Positions 15,333-23,821 of a stretch of DNA of 64,000 nt are shown here, piece by piece. The DNA lies in the NCBI GenBank assembly GCA_018381235.1, contig JAGZSF010000005.1, positions 1 to 64,000 on the forward strand, in the 5' to 3' direction. Source of the stretch: Collinsella sp. GTDB taxonomy: Bacteria; Actinomycetota; Coriobacteriia; Coriobacteriales; Coriobacteriaceae. Position numbers and translations under genes: made by a program. Position 1 is the first letter of the stretch. Each line of letters opens with the position of its first letter. Below the pieces are notes generated by a model that was given only the letters and a program-made list of their open reading frames with translations, was not told where the DNA came from and made no database searches.

Positions 15333-15650
15333 CTATGCCACAGGCTTAACATCATCCATGACGACGTTATCCATAGCAGCTCGATTGATCTGGTGAACGT
15401 AGATAGAAAGGCGGATGGCCGTGCGCGACTCCCCGTTAATGAGGATATCGGAGAACACGGGCGCGCAGGAAATATCAAAACCGGTTGGAATCAAAAAACC
15501 GCGCGCGATAGCCACGGCCTTAATGGCCTGGTTGACAGCACCGGCACCGACACACTGGATGTTGACGGGTACACCATCCTTGACCATGCCGGCGATGGCG
15601 CCGGCAACGGACGCGGGCGATGATTTGCTTGATACCTTCAGACAATCCAT
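15333..15650 (-). CDS. spoVS: Stage V sporulation protein S-like protein
   Basis: 105-aa SpoVS homologue of the Alba-like nucleic-acid-binding group. The body matches closely (LKVSSKSSPASVAGAIAG, GAGAVNQAIKAVAIARGF, SRTAIRLSIY), with about 20 extra C-terminal residues compared with the usual 86. AGGAG lies seven bases before the ATG at 15650. SpoVS occurs in many non-spore-formers, including coriobacteria. Here it sits between rny and miaB, as in Firmicutes, which hints at an RNA-linked role rather than sporulation. No sporulation gene lies nearby. Confidence 0.9.
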   Translation of the reverse strand: MDCLKVSSKSSPASVAGAIAGMVKDGVPVNIQCVGAGAVNQAIKAVAIARGFLIPTGFDISCAPVFSDILINGESRTAIRLSIYVHQINRAAMDNVVMDDVKPVA

Positions 15651-15724
15651 GAAGAAACTCCTGCGTTTAAAAGTACGTTTTAACTGCAACAACTTTATCG
15701 TACCGAGTGGACTCGGTAAAGGCA

Positions 15725-16810
15725 CTATTCCTCTTTGGCAAGATCGAAGGTCACGGTGATTCGATCACGCGAAACGCGAATCTTTGGGTCGCCGCAAAGG
15801 TTGAGATAGTACCGGGCGGCAAGGTCATTAAAGTCGCGCTCCACAGCACGCGAAAACTGTGCCATGTCATCCTTGGCAATACGTAGCCCGCGACGATCCT
15901 TCGCGAGATCGACAGGAGCCGGCGCATGCGAAGACGAATCACGCTCGCGCAGCAAACGCGCGGTCACACCGCGAACGGGCTTAATCTGCCCTGCCAAAAT
16001 GCGATGAGCCGTGCGCTCGGACATCTCAAGACCCAAACCCGAACAGATGCGGATAAAGTCCTCGGCATCGGAGGCAAGGCCTAAACGGTCGACAACCGGA
16101 AGCTCGCTCTCGTCGTCAATGAACAGGAGACGAGACGTATCGAGCCGACTTGTCGCCTGAGCATAAAGGGTCGCGGCAATCTCAGACGGAGAACCAAGAT
16201 AGACATCGCAACCACGCAGCTCCTCGAGCGCAAACTCACAGGCAGCGCGAATAATATTATGCGGGCCGCGAGCACAGACATAACGTCCGTCCTCATCCTT
16301 GACGGCCTGGGGCCAGCTGGACTGATCGGCACGCTCGCTGAGGCGGTCGGCTGCAACGCTCACCTTAAAGGCTGAACCAAGATCGACGCCGGACGTGACC
16401 ACACGGGCCTCGTCGGTGTTCTGCTTGATCGAAAACAATGCCATGCCACGACCGTGAACGCCCCAACGGTCCATCTTCATGCTCTCGAGCTTTGAGGTAA
16501 CGCGAGCATCGAAGATTCGCTCTTGCATATCCTGCGGAACGCCCGAACCGTTATCCAGAAAGACAAGCGTGCGGACGCCATCTTCCTTGGTCGTGGCGAG
16601 ATAGACCTTGTCGGCGCCGGCATCGCGAGCATTACGGAGCATTTCGATGACGATATCCTCGACATGCTGAATGTCGTGCTTTGCCTGGCGCCGCTCGGCC
16701 TCCGAAACGCGGAGGCGGACATACCCCTCGCCAAGGTTCTCCTCGACGCGAAGGTTGCCCTCCCCCGACATCGACGCGATAAATGAGATGAGCTCGTTCG
16801 CGTCGCTCAT
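15725..16810 (-). CDS. GHKL-type ATP-binding protein of unknown role
   Basis: 361-aa protein with an N-terminal HATPase fold: N-box EMLRNARDAGA, G1 DNGSGV and G2 HGRGMALFSI. This is the Hsp90/histidine-kinase/MutL ATP site, but I see no phosphoacceptor His, no receiver and no membrane segment. The region from about residue 190 to the C-terminus matches no domain I recognise; it is helical and charged. It lies 1 bp from rny and 74 bp before spoVS, so it is probably co-transcribed with RNase Y. A MORC/MutL-like conformational ATPase acting with the RNA decay machinery is only a guess. Confidence 0.75.
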   Translation of the reverse strand: MSDANELISFIASMSGEGNLRVEENLGEGYVRLRVSEAERRQAKHDIQHVEDIVIEMLRNARDAGADKVYLATTKEDGVRTLVFLDNGSGVPQDMQERIFDARVTSKLESMKMDRWGVHGRGMALFSIKQNTDEARVVTSGVDLGSAFKVSVAADRLSERADQSSWPQAVKDEDGRYVCARGPHNIIRAACEFALEELRGCDVYLGSPSEIAATLYAQATSRLDTSRLLFIDDESELPVVDRLGLASDAEDFIRICSGLGLEMSERTAHRILAGQIKPVRGVTARLLRERDSSSHAPAPVDLAKDRRGLRIAKDDMAQFSRAVERDFNDLAARYYLNLCGDPKIRVSRDRITVTFDLAKEE

Positions 16811-16811
16811 G

Positions 16812-18362
16812 TTATTTAGCGATATCGACAGCGCGGCTCTCGCGAATCACGACGACGCGCACCTGACCGGGATACTCCATCTCTTCCTCGATCTGATGGG
16901 CGATATCGTGAGCCAGGACCGTGGACTGGGCATCGGAGATCTTGTCCGGCTGAACCATGACGTGGACCTCGCGACCAGCCTGCATGGCATAGGTACGCTC
17001 GACGCCTTCATGGGAGTTGGCAATCTCCTCGAGCTTCTCAAGACGCTTGATGTAGTTCTCGGCAGACTCGCGACGGGCACCGGGGCGAGAAGCAGAGACG
17101 GCATCAGCGGCCTGTACCAGGACATCGAGCACCGTGTTGGGGTCAACATCGGCGTGGTGAGCCTCGATAGCGTGGACGATAACGGGCTTCTCGCCATAAC
17201 GGCGGGCAAGCTCGGCGCCGATGACGGCATGCGGGCCCTCGACGTCGTGGTCGATTGCCTTGCCCAGGTCATGAAGCAGGCCGGCGCGCTTGGCGGTCAC
17301 AACGTCCAGGCCAAGCTCGGAAGCCATCACGCCGCACAGATCAGAGACCTCGAGGGAGTGCTGAAGCACGTTCTGACCAAACGAGGTACGGTAGCGCAAG
17401 GCACCAAGGGTCTTGACGATCTCGGGGTGCAGGTCGTGGATGCCGGTATCGAAGGCAGCCTGCTCGCCAGCCTCGCGCACGCGCTGCTGAACCAGGTCGG
17501 CAGCCTTGTGATACATCTCCTCGATGCGGGCAGGGTGAATGCGGCCGTCGGCGATGAGGTTCTCGAGGGCGACACGGGCGGTCTCACGACGGACCGGGTC
17601 GAAGCTCGAAAGAACGACGGTCTCGGGCGTGTCGTCGATCACGAGGTTGACGCCGGAAACCTGCTCGAAGGTGCGGATGTTGCGACCCTCGCGACCGATG
17701 ATACGGCCCTTGAGGTCATCAGAGGGAATGTGCACGGAGGTAACGGTGACCTCGGCAGTGTGGTCGGCAGCGCAGCGCTGAATCGCCAGGGACAGAATCT
17801 CCTGGGCGGTCTTGTGGCACTCGGCGCGAACCTGCTGCTCGGACTCGCGAATAATCGTGGCGGCCTCGTGGGTGACCTCGCCGCGAACCTTATCGAGGAG
17901 CTCCTTGTGGGCGTCCTCGCGGGTCAGGTCGGCGATGCGCTCGAGCTCGGAGGTCTGCTTTGCGCAGAGCTCCTCGAGCTCGCGGGAGCGCTTCTCGACC
18001 TGACCGGCCTGGCTGGACAGCTGATGCTCGCGCTTGTCGAGAGCGTCGTTGCGGCGATCAAGGGATTCCTCGCGCTGCATCACTCGGTTCTCGAGCGTAC
18101 GAATCTCGTTCTTACGCTGCTTGTCCTCGGCCTCGGCGGCCTGCTTGTTCTTGATGATCTCCTCTTTAGCCTCGAGCAGAGCCTCTTTTTTGAGGGTCTC
18201 GGCCTGACGCTTAGCATCACCGATCAGGGACTCAGCCTGTGCGTGTGCCGACTGGATCTTTTCGTCGGCCTCGTGAAGACTACCCTGCTTGGCGGTGCGC
18301 ATGTAGGCAATGGCGGCGATGGCACCCAAAACGATGCCAACGAGCGCTGCGATGATAGGCAT
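16812..18362 (-). CDS. rny: Ribonuclease Y
   Basis: Membrane-anchored endoribonuclease of 516 aa that starts mRNA decay. N-terminal membrane helix (about 3-22), long coiled coil (about 28-190), a KH domain (near IIGREGRNIRTFE) and an HD domain with HDLGKAID as the metal site. The ATG at 18362 has AGGAG five bases upstream; a GTG at 18368 overlaps it. The 257-bp region upstream (to recX) holds no gene; it carries a possible hairpin at 18404-18431 near the start. Confidence 0.96.
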   Translation of the reverse strand: MPIIAALVGIVLGAIAAIAYMRTAKQGSLHEADEKIQSAHAQAESLIGDAKRQAETLKKEALLEAKEEIIKNKQAAEAEDKQRKNEIRTLENRVMQREESLDRRNDALDKREHQLSSQAGQVEKRSRELEELCAKQTSELERIADLTREDAHKELLDKVRGEVTHEAATIIRESEQQVRAECHKTAQEILSLAIQRCAADHTAEVTVTSVHIPSDDLKGRIIGREGRNIRTFEQVSGVNLVIDDTPETVVLSSFDPVRRETARVALENLIADGRIHPARIEEMYHKAADLVQQRVREAGEQAAFDTGIHDLHPEIVKTLGALRYRTSFGQNVLQHSLEVSDLCGVMASELGLDVVTAKRAGLLHDLGKAIDHDVEGPHAVIGAELARRYGEKPVIVHAIEAHHADVDPNTVLDVLVQAADAVSASRPGARRESAENYIKRLEKLEEIANSHEGVERTYAMQAGREVHVMVQPDKISDAQSTVLAHDIAHQIEEEMEYPGQVRVVVIRESRAVDIAK

Positions 18363-18619
18363 GCTCACTCCTTTTTATGGATTCGTTACACAACAAAGCG
18401 AACCGTCCTTACGAACGGCTCGCGACATTTGAGTAATATGGGCGCAGCTTATGCGGGTCGGATACAGATAAACATATAAACAAACTCATCACAGATGAGC
18501 ACATATCACAAAGCAAATGACAGTGTTTATCGTACGTTGAACCACAACAACTGTCAAATAAATGGCCCCAGCACGGCGGCTAAAACGCGGTGAACGGCAG
18601 GACCACAAAGCGCATACGC

Positions 18620-19312
18620 CTAAACTGCACATTCCTCGCGTTCGGCATCGAGACGTGCCTTAACGGCATCGGCGGCGATGTGATACGAGAAGCCTTTGCC
18701 CATCAAAAACCGAACCAGTTTTTCGAATCCGCGTGTCTCTGGAACACGCCGCCTGGCGAGCAGGGCTGACGCACGCGCCAAATCGTCTTCGACGGCAAAA
18801 TAATCCTCGGGATAACCGGGAATGTCATCGAGCACGACATGACGGCGCTTGAGCTCGGTCTCGATTTTACGCTGTCCCCAACCGCGCCGCTTGCGCTCCT
18901 CGATAAAGTACGAGCAAAAGCGGTTCTCGTCTAAAAAGCGATACTCGGTGGCGCGCTCGACGGCGAAATCAATCGCTGTCTGGTGAAAGCCGTAGCGAGC
19001 CAGCTTGTCACGGACCTCACCCGTCGCATGGTCGCGGCGCGATAACATCTCGGTCACCATGGTAAGTGCACATTTACGCTCGAGGAGCTGCACCGCCTCA
19101 CGAAAGTTGTCCCAATCACAGGGAAGATCGGGGCGGTTTTTGACATACAGGCGCGCGACCCGCACGGGAATCCAAATAGAACGCTCAAAACCGCCCTCAA
19201 GCTCACAATCGATATGTGCGCAAGGCTTTTTGGACGCATACCCGCTCGAGAACGAGGAGGCCGCCTTCTTATCGGGAAAGACGACCGTGGCCTCGGTCAC
19301 CGTATACGACAT
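18620..19312 (-). CDS. recX: Regulatory protein RecX
   Basis: 230-aa inhibitor of RecA filaments, with the helical repeats typical of RecX (ATGEVRDKLARYGF, RFLDENRFCSYFIEERKRRGWG, KIETELKRRHV). About 75 N-terminal residues precede the conserved region, longer than in many homologues. The start lies 11 bp after the recA stop, the normal recA-recX operon. It should be SOS-induced with recA. Confidence 0.92.
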   Translation of the reverse strand: MSYTVTEATVVFPDKKAASSFSSGYASKKPCAHIDCELEGGFERSIWIPVRVARLYVKNRPDLPCDWDNFREAVQLLERKCALTMVTEMLSRRDHATGEVRDKLARYGFHQTAIDFAVERATEYRFLDENRFCSYFIEERKRRGWGQRKIETELKRRHVVLDDIPGYPEDYFAVEDDLARASALLARRRVPETRGFEKLVRFLMGKGFSYHIAADAVKARLDAEREECAV

Positions 19313-19323
19313 GAGCGTAACCG

Positions 19324-20472
19324 CTACTCGTCGTCATCATCGAGCATGGCGGAACCATCGATGGCGTAAAGCTCGTCAAACTCCTCAGGCGCAGGCTGAT
19401 CGGTCAGCTCGACCTCGGACGGAGCATCGTCATCAAACTCAAGTCCGCAGGCAAGGCGGACCTTATGCTCAATCTCGTCGGCGCAATCGGGGTGTTCGCG
19501 CAGGAAAGCCTTGGCGGCCTCGCGACCGTTGCCGAGCTTGTCCTCGCCATAGGCAAACCAGGAGCCCATCTTCTTGCAGATGCCGCACTCGACAGCCATG
19601 TCCAGAATCGAGCCTTCCTTAGAGATGCCCGTACCGTACATGATGTCGAACTCAGCAGAACGGAACGGAGCTGCCACCTTGTTCTTAACGACCTTGGCTC
19701 GCACGCGGTTACCGATAACCTCGTCCTTAAGCTTAATGCTGTCGATACGGCGAATGTCGATACGCACCGAAGAGAAGAACTTAAGGGCGCGGCCGCCCGT
19801 CGTAGTCTCGGGGTTGCCGAACATGACGCCAATCTTCTCACGCAGTTGGTTAATGAAGATGCACGTCGTGTTGGACTTGGACAGCGAGCCGGCGAGCTTG
19901 CGGAGCGCCTGGCTCATCAGGCGAGCCTGAAGACCGACCGTAGTGTCGCCGATCTCTCCCTCGATCTCGGCACGCGGGGTCAGCGCGGCGACGGAGTCGA
20001 CGACGATGGCATCGATGGCGCCGGAGCGCACGAGCATGTCAACAATCTCGAGCGCCTGCTCGCCCGTATCGGGCTGGGAAATGAGCACCTCGTCGATATC
20101 CACGCCGATGCGCGCGGCATACGTGGGATCGAGCGCGTGCTCGGCATCGATAAATGCAACAACGCCACCCATTGCCTGGGCCTCGGCCAAGATCTCGAGC
20201 GAAAGCGTCGTCTTACCGGAGGACTCGGGACCGTAGATCTCGACGATTCGGCCGCGCGGCACACCGCCGATACCCAGAGCGGCATCGAGTGCCAGAGCGC
20301 CCGTAGGGATGGCCTCGACCTCGAGCTCGGGGCCACCGTCGCCGTACCTCATGATGGAACCCTGGCCGAATTTCTTCTCGATCTCGGCCTTGGTGGTGGC
20401 GATCATCTCATCGCGCTCTTTACCCGTCGTGCGAGCATGAACGGTACGTACGGGACCTGAATTCTTGGCCAT
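19324..20472 (-). CDS. recA: Recombinase RecA
   Basis: 382-aa recombinase for homologous recombination, LexA cleavage and DNA uptake. Walker A GPESSGKTTL, the KKFGQGSIMR start region, loop L2 with FINQLREKIGVMFGNPE, and an acidic C-terminal tail ending DDDDE. The ATG at 20472 has GGAGG seven bases upstream. The promoter has a LexA box, and a second set of upstream repeats is shared with comEA (20564-20623). recX follows in the same operon. Confidence 0.98.
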   Translation of the reverse strand: MAKNSGPVRTVHARTTGKERDEMIATTKAEIEKKFGQGSIMRYGDGGPELEVEAIPTGALALDAALGIGGVPRGRIVEIYGPESSGKTTLSLEILAEAQAMGGVVAFIDAEHALDPTYAARIGVDIDEVLISQPDTGEQALEIVDMLVRSGAIDAIVVDSVAALTPRAEIEGEIGDTTVGLQARLMSQALRKLAGSLSKSNTTCIFINQLREKIGVMFGNPETTTGGRALKFFSSVRIDIRRIDSIKLKDEVIGNRVRAKVVKNKVAAPFRSAEFDIMYGTGISKEGSILDMAVECGICKKMGSWFAYGEDKLGNGREAAKAFLREHPDCADEIEHKVRLACGLEFDDDAPSEVELTDQPAPEEFDELYAIDGSAMLDDDDE

Positions 20473-20502
20473 GAATAGCCCTCCTCTTAACAACCTGCAT
20501 CG

Positions 20503-20531
20503 ATAATAAACGAACGGCTGTTCGTGGTCAA
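20503..20531 (-). promoter_or_regulatory. recA promoter with embedded LexA box
   Basis: On the minus strand, TTGACC (20526-20531) and TATTAT (20503-20508) are separated by exactly 17 bp. The spacer holds the LexA box GAACAGCCGTTC (20512-20523), so LexA would block RNA polymerase directly. Confidence 0.9.
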
Positions 20532-20563
20532 CCGTTCAGATAAATCATATGCAGCCGACCTTT

Positions 20564-20623
20564 CCAAAACCCAACCAAACGCCGGCCAAACACTGACCAA
20601 ATGCTTGACCACAAAGGACCAAA
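20564..20623. promoter_or_regulatory. Phased CCAAA repeats upstream of recA
   Basis: CCAAA starts at 20564, 20575, 20586 and 20597, exactly 11 bp apart, then CCACA at 20609 and CCAAA at 20619. The block starts 33 bp upstream of the recA -35. The part from 20586 (CCAAACACTGACCAAA, then CTTG, then CACAAA) is closely matched upstream of comEA. One-turn phasing suggests a protein binding one DNA face cooperatively. Confidence 0.6.
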
Positions 20624-20699
20624 AATGAACAAGGCAGGCAAAAATACACCCATGAACAGCACAAACGCTAAATTCTTCTGAGGTCCCTATCTCCACAAT

Positions 20700-20721
20700 T
20701 AAGGGGCCCTAAGGCCCCTTA
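20700..20721 (-). terminator. Weak terminator after cinA
   Basis: 9-bp perfect stem TAAGGGGCC / GGCCCCTTA with a 4-nt loop. On the minus strand it is followed by ATTGTGG, a poor T-run, so some read-through towards recA is possible. Confidence 0.5.
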
Positions 20722-20729
20722 AAACACGT

Positions 20730-21260
20730 CTATTCCATAGAGTTGAGCACAAGGGCAATGCGTCCCAATGCCTCCGCGACCGCATGGGCACGAACACACG
20801 AACGGTCGCCCTCATAGTGGCAGCGCACAGAGTCCACGACCGGCACGCCCCCATCGGCGGAGCGATACGCCCAGCCAATATAGAAAGTGCCCGCCGGATC
20901 TTCCTCAGTGCCACCGCCGGGGCCGGCATAACCGGTTGCGCTCACTGCAATATCGCTCTGGTACAACTCCAGCGAACCCGCCGCCATCTCGCGCGCGGTC
21001 TGATGCGACACCGCGGTATAGCGGTCGAGCGTCTCCTGCTCAACACCCAGAACGCGATGCTTGATCTCATCGCAATAGGTCACCGCACCGCCACGCAGCA
21101 CCGCCGAGGCGCCCGGGATATCGGCAATCGTCGAGGCGACCATACCCGCCGTCAGCGACTCAGCCGTCGAAACCGTCACGCCCCGAGCGCTCGCGCGCTC
21201 GACGATATCGCGCGCCAGCTCCTCGTTATGTGCGGAAATCTGCTCAAAAGAGTCCGTCAT
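20730..21260 (-). CDS. cinA: Stand-alone CinA C-terminal domain (NMN amidohydrolase)
   Basis: 176-aa protein with only the CinA C-terminal (PncC) domain, which deamidates nicotinamide mononucleotide in NAD recycling. Motifs: TAESLTAGMVAS, GGAVTY and the SATGYAGPGG loop. The MoaB-like N-terminal half of full-length CinA is missing, which is common in the PncC class. The ATG at 21260 is used. It lies between pgsA and recA; the pgsA-cinA-recA order is widely conserved and cinA-recA co-expression occurs in competence of streptococci. Confidence 0.92.
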   Translation of the reverse strand: MTDSFEQISAHNEELARDIVERASARGVTVSTAESLTAGMVASTIADIPGASAVLRGGAVTYCDEIKHRVLGVEQETLDRYTAVSHQTAREMAAGSLELYQSDIAVSATGYAGPGGGTEEDPAGTFYIGWAYRSADGGVPVVDSVRCHYEGDRSCVRAHAVAEALGRIALVLNSME

Positions 21261-21272
21261 ACCCACCAGGAC

Positions 21273-21911
21273 CTAGACCGAAAAGACGATCTTGCGGCAG
21301 TTCCAGAAGTACTGGGCGCCCGAGATAACGGTCAGGACAACGGCAACGGCGTACAGGAAGCGCGACACCGAGTAGATGCCGAGCGTCAGCGCCACCGGGC
21401 CAAGGTGCAAGCCGGCCATAGCAAAAACGCACAGGTAACCGCAAATGGAGACCATCGTGGTTGCCGTCTTGTACTTGCCGAGCTTATCGGCCGCAACGAC
21501 CACACCGGCCGCACTCGCGACCATGCGAAGGGCGCTCACCAGCAGCTCGCGGAACAGGATAATGAACACGGACCACACGGTCACCGCGCCAAAATCCAAG
21601 AACAGCAGCAGGGCCGAGAACACGAGCAGCTTATCGGCGATGGGGTCCAAGAATTTACCGAAGTCGGTGATCTCGTTGCGCGAACGCGCCAGATAACCGT
21701 CGACCTTATCGGTGCACGACAGGATCACATACAGAATGAAGGCAGCGGCGGCGAGCGGGCCGTCGAAGGTGCTCCAATCCGTACCGGCAACACTCGTGTG
21801 AGAAAGCGCCGACACGATCATGAACACCGGGATAAAGACGATGCGAACGCACGTCACGATGTTGGCGGGCGTCCAGACACTCGTCAGTTCCTTATTGCTC
21901 TCGTTAGCCAC
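21273..21911 (-). CDS. pgsA: CDP-diacylglycerol-glycerol-3-phosphate 3-phosphatidyltransferase
   Basis: 212-aa membrane enzyme making phosphatidylglycerophosphate, the committed step to phosphatidylglycerol. The motif DG-x2-AR-x8-G-x3-D-x3-D is complete (DGYLAR to DPIADK), with five or six membrane helices. It lies between rimO (9-bp gap) and cinA (12-bp gap), the usual rimO-pgsA-cinA-recA order, which makes this the canonical PgsA rather than the paralogue at 354-1058. Confidence 0.93.
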   Translation of the reverse strand: MANESNKELTSVWTPANIVTCVRIVFIPVFMIVSALSHTSVAGTDWSTFDGPLAAAAFILYVILSCTDKVDGYLARSRNEITDFGKFLDPIADKLLVFSALLLFLDFGAVTVWSVFIILFRELLVSALRMVASAAGVVVAADKLGKYKTATTMVSICGYLCVFAMAGLHLGPVALTLGIYSVSRFLYAVAVVLTVISGAQYFWNCRKIVFSV

Positions 21912-21920
21912 GACGCTCTC

Positions 21921-23270
21921 CTACTCCACAACATGACCGATAAGCTCATAGCAGAAGCTATCGGTAAACTCGACGGTCAGAATATCGCCCACGGACGCCT
22001 CGCTGGCGTCCAGATGCACCGCGCCATCGGAATCGGGCGCCTGGAACCAGGCATGGCCGATCAGCTCGGCGCCATCCTCGGTCTCTTCGATACCGTCGAC
22101 GATCACCTGGGCGCGCTCGCCCACATGTGCGGCAGTGGCGGCAAAACCGAGCGACTCGGCCAGGTCCATGGCCTCCTGGGCGCGCTCGAGCTTGACCTCT
22201 TCGTCGACCTGACCCTCCATCTTAGCGGCCAGGCTGCCCTCCTCCTGCGAGTAGGCAAAGACGCTCGTGTAGTCAAAGCCGACGGTGTCCATAAAGTCGA
22301 TAAGGTCGCGGAACTCGTCGTCGGTCTCGGTCGGGAAGCCGACCATGGCCGTGGAACGGATCACGATGCCGGGGATACGCTCACGCAGATCGCGGAACAG
22401 GTCCTCGAGCTCCTGGCGCGAACCAGAACGGCGCATGGCCTTGAGAATGCGCGCGTCGCAGTGCTGCACGGGGATATCGATATAGGGCAGCACCTCGGGC
22501 GTATCGCGAATCGTCTCGATGAGTTCGTCAGTCATGCCCTCGGGCTGCAGATAGAGCACGCGGACCCAGACGTTGTGCGGGCGCACGGCCTCGGCGACGG
22601 CACGCAGCAGCTGCGCCAGATTGCGCGGCGAGCCATCGGCGACGTCCTCGTCGGCAAAGTCGGTACCCCAGATGCCCGTGTCCTGGCCGATCAGCACGAT
22701 CTCGCGCACACCGCCGGCAACCAGGTCGCGCACCTCGGAGATGATGCTCTCGGCATTGCGCGAATGATAGCGGCCGCGGATGTAGGGAATCATGCAGAAG
22801 CTGCAGAAGCGGTTGCAGCCATCGGAAATCTTGACGTAGGCGACAGCACCCTCGACGGTACGTTTGACCTGCGGGATATAGGCTGCAATCTCGCGCTCGA
22901 CACCCAGCACGCCATCGATGACCGTCACGATGCCGTCCTCCTCGTCGGCCTTCACAAAGGCAGCGACCTCGGGCAGCTCGTCAGGTAGGTCATCGCCATA
23001 GCGCGACGGCACGCAGCCGCACATGACGATGGGGCAAGAACGAACGCCGTCCTGAACCTCGTTGGCGAGTTCGAGCGTGGTCTCGATGCTCTCGGACGTT
23101 GCGGAGGCGAGGAACGAGCATGTATTGACGATGGCGATATCGGCATCCTGCGGGTCGAATGCTTCCTCGTAGCCTGCGGCGGTCAAAAGAGAACGCATGC
23201 GGTCGGTGTCAACCTCGTTCTTAGCGCACCCGAGGGTGATGTAGAGCACGGAGCCCAACGGTGTATCCAT
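21921..23270 (-). CDS. rimO: Ribosomal protein uS12 methylthiotransferase RimO
   Basis: Radical SAM enzyme of 449 aa that methylthiolates Asp of ribosomal protein S12. N-terminal UPF0004 domain with TLGCAKNEVDTDRM (the LGCxKN typical of RimO), radical SAM site CNRFCSFCMIPYIRG and a C-terminal TRAM domain. The start is at 23270, 27 bp from yajQ. It is the second methylthiotransferase of the window. Confidence 0.96.
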   Translation of the reverse strand: MDTPLGSVLYITLGCAKNEVDTDRMRSLLTAAGYEEAFDPQDADIAIVNTCSFLASATSESIETTLELANEVQDGVRSCPIVMCGCVPSRYGDDLPDELPEVAAFVKADEEDGIVTVIDGVLGVEREIAAYIPQVKRTVEGAVAYVKISDGCNRFCSFCMIPYIRGRYHSRNAESIISEVRDLVAGGVREIVLIGQDTGIWGTDFADEDVADGSPRNLAQLLRAVAEAVRPHNVWVRVLYLQPEGMTDELIETIRDTPEVLPYIDIPVQHCDARILKAMRRSGSRQELEDLFRDLRERIPGIVIRSTAMVGFPTETDDEFRDLIDFMDTVGFDYTSVFAYSQEEGSLAAKMEGQVDEEVKLERAQEAMDLAESLGFAATAAHVGERAQVIVDGIEETEDGAELIGHAWFQAPDSDGAVHLDASEASVGDILTVEFTDSFCYELIGHVVE

Positions 23271-23297
23271 GTTGGAGAGCGGTCCTTTCGAATGATA

Positions 23298-23795
23298 TTA
23301 GCGGTAGTTGGTGAACTGTAGCGGCTGGCCGTAATCCTGGTCGCGCAGGAACTGAATCACGGTCTGCAACGCGTCCTTCGAAGCAGAGGAAACACGCAGC
23401 TTGTCGGCCTCGATGGTCACCTTGACCTTGAGTTTTTGGTCCTTGATGTCCTTGTTGATCTTCTTGGCGGTCGCCTGGTCGATACCCTCGACGATATGGC
23501 CGAGCACGCGCACGGTGCCGCCCGACGCCGCCTGCGGAGCATCCCACGAGACAGCCTTGAGGTCGATGCCGCGCTTGATGAGCTTGGAGCTCAGCACGTC
23601 GATAATCTGCTTGGAGACAAAGTCAGCCGGGGCGCTGATCGTAAAGAGCTTGTCGCCCTTCGAAAGCTCGATCGTGGCGCCGGAATCCTTAAGGTCATAG
23701 CGCTGGGAAATCTCGCGCGTGGTCTGCTGGAAGGCGTTGTCGACCTCTTGCATGTTGACCTCGGACACGACGTCGAAGCTGGAATCTTTAGCCAT
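23298..23795 (-). CDS. YajQ family cyclic di-GMP/nucleotide-binding protein
   Basis: 165-aa protein matching YajQ/UPF0234 end to end: SSFDVVSEVNMQEVDNAFQ at the start, the KLFTISAP and IKRGIDLKAVSWD segments and QVTIEADKLRVSSASKD-type repeats. Family members bind nucleic acid or cyclic di-GMP. It has a normal GAAAGG RBS and lies between rodZ-like and rimO genes on the same strand. Its role in this organism is unknown. Confidence 0.9.
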   Translation of the reverse strand: MAKDSSFDVVSEVNMQEVDNAFQQTTREISQRYDLKDSGATIELSKGDKLFTISAPADFVSKQIIDVLSSKLIKRGIDLKAVSWDAPQAASGGTVRVLGHIVEGIDQATAKKINKDIKDQKLKVKVTIEADKLRVSSASKDALQTVIQFLRDQDYGQPLQFTNYR

Positions 23796-23821
23796 GATGT
23801 TTCCTTTCGCGTACGAGCGGC

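Noticed and set aside
15333..15650. SpoVS taken as evidence of a spore-former
   Set aside because: SpoVS is widespread in non-sporulating lineages and no other sporulation gene is present; the FtsK/SpoIIIE protein is a general translocase.
16671..18479. A 602-codon plus-strand open frame opposite rny
   Set aside because: Shadow of RNase Y, whose domains are clear on the other strand.
20784..22988. A 734-codon plus-strand open frame across cinA, pgsA and rimO
   Set aside because: It crosses three well-supported minus-strand genes and has the Arg/His/Gly-rich composition of an antisense shadow.
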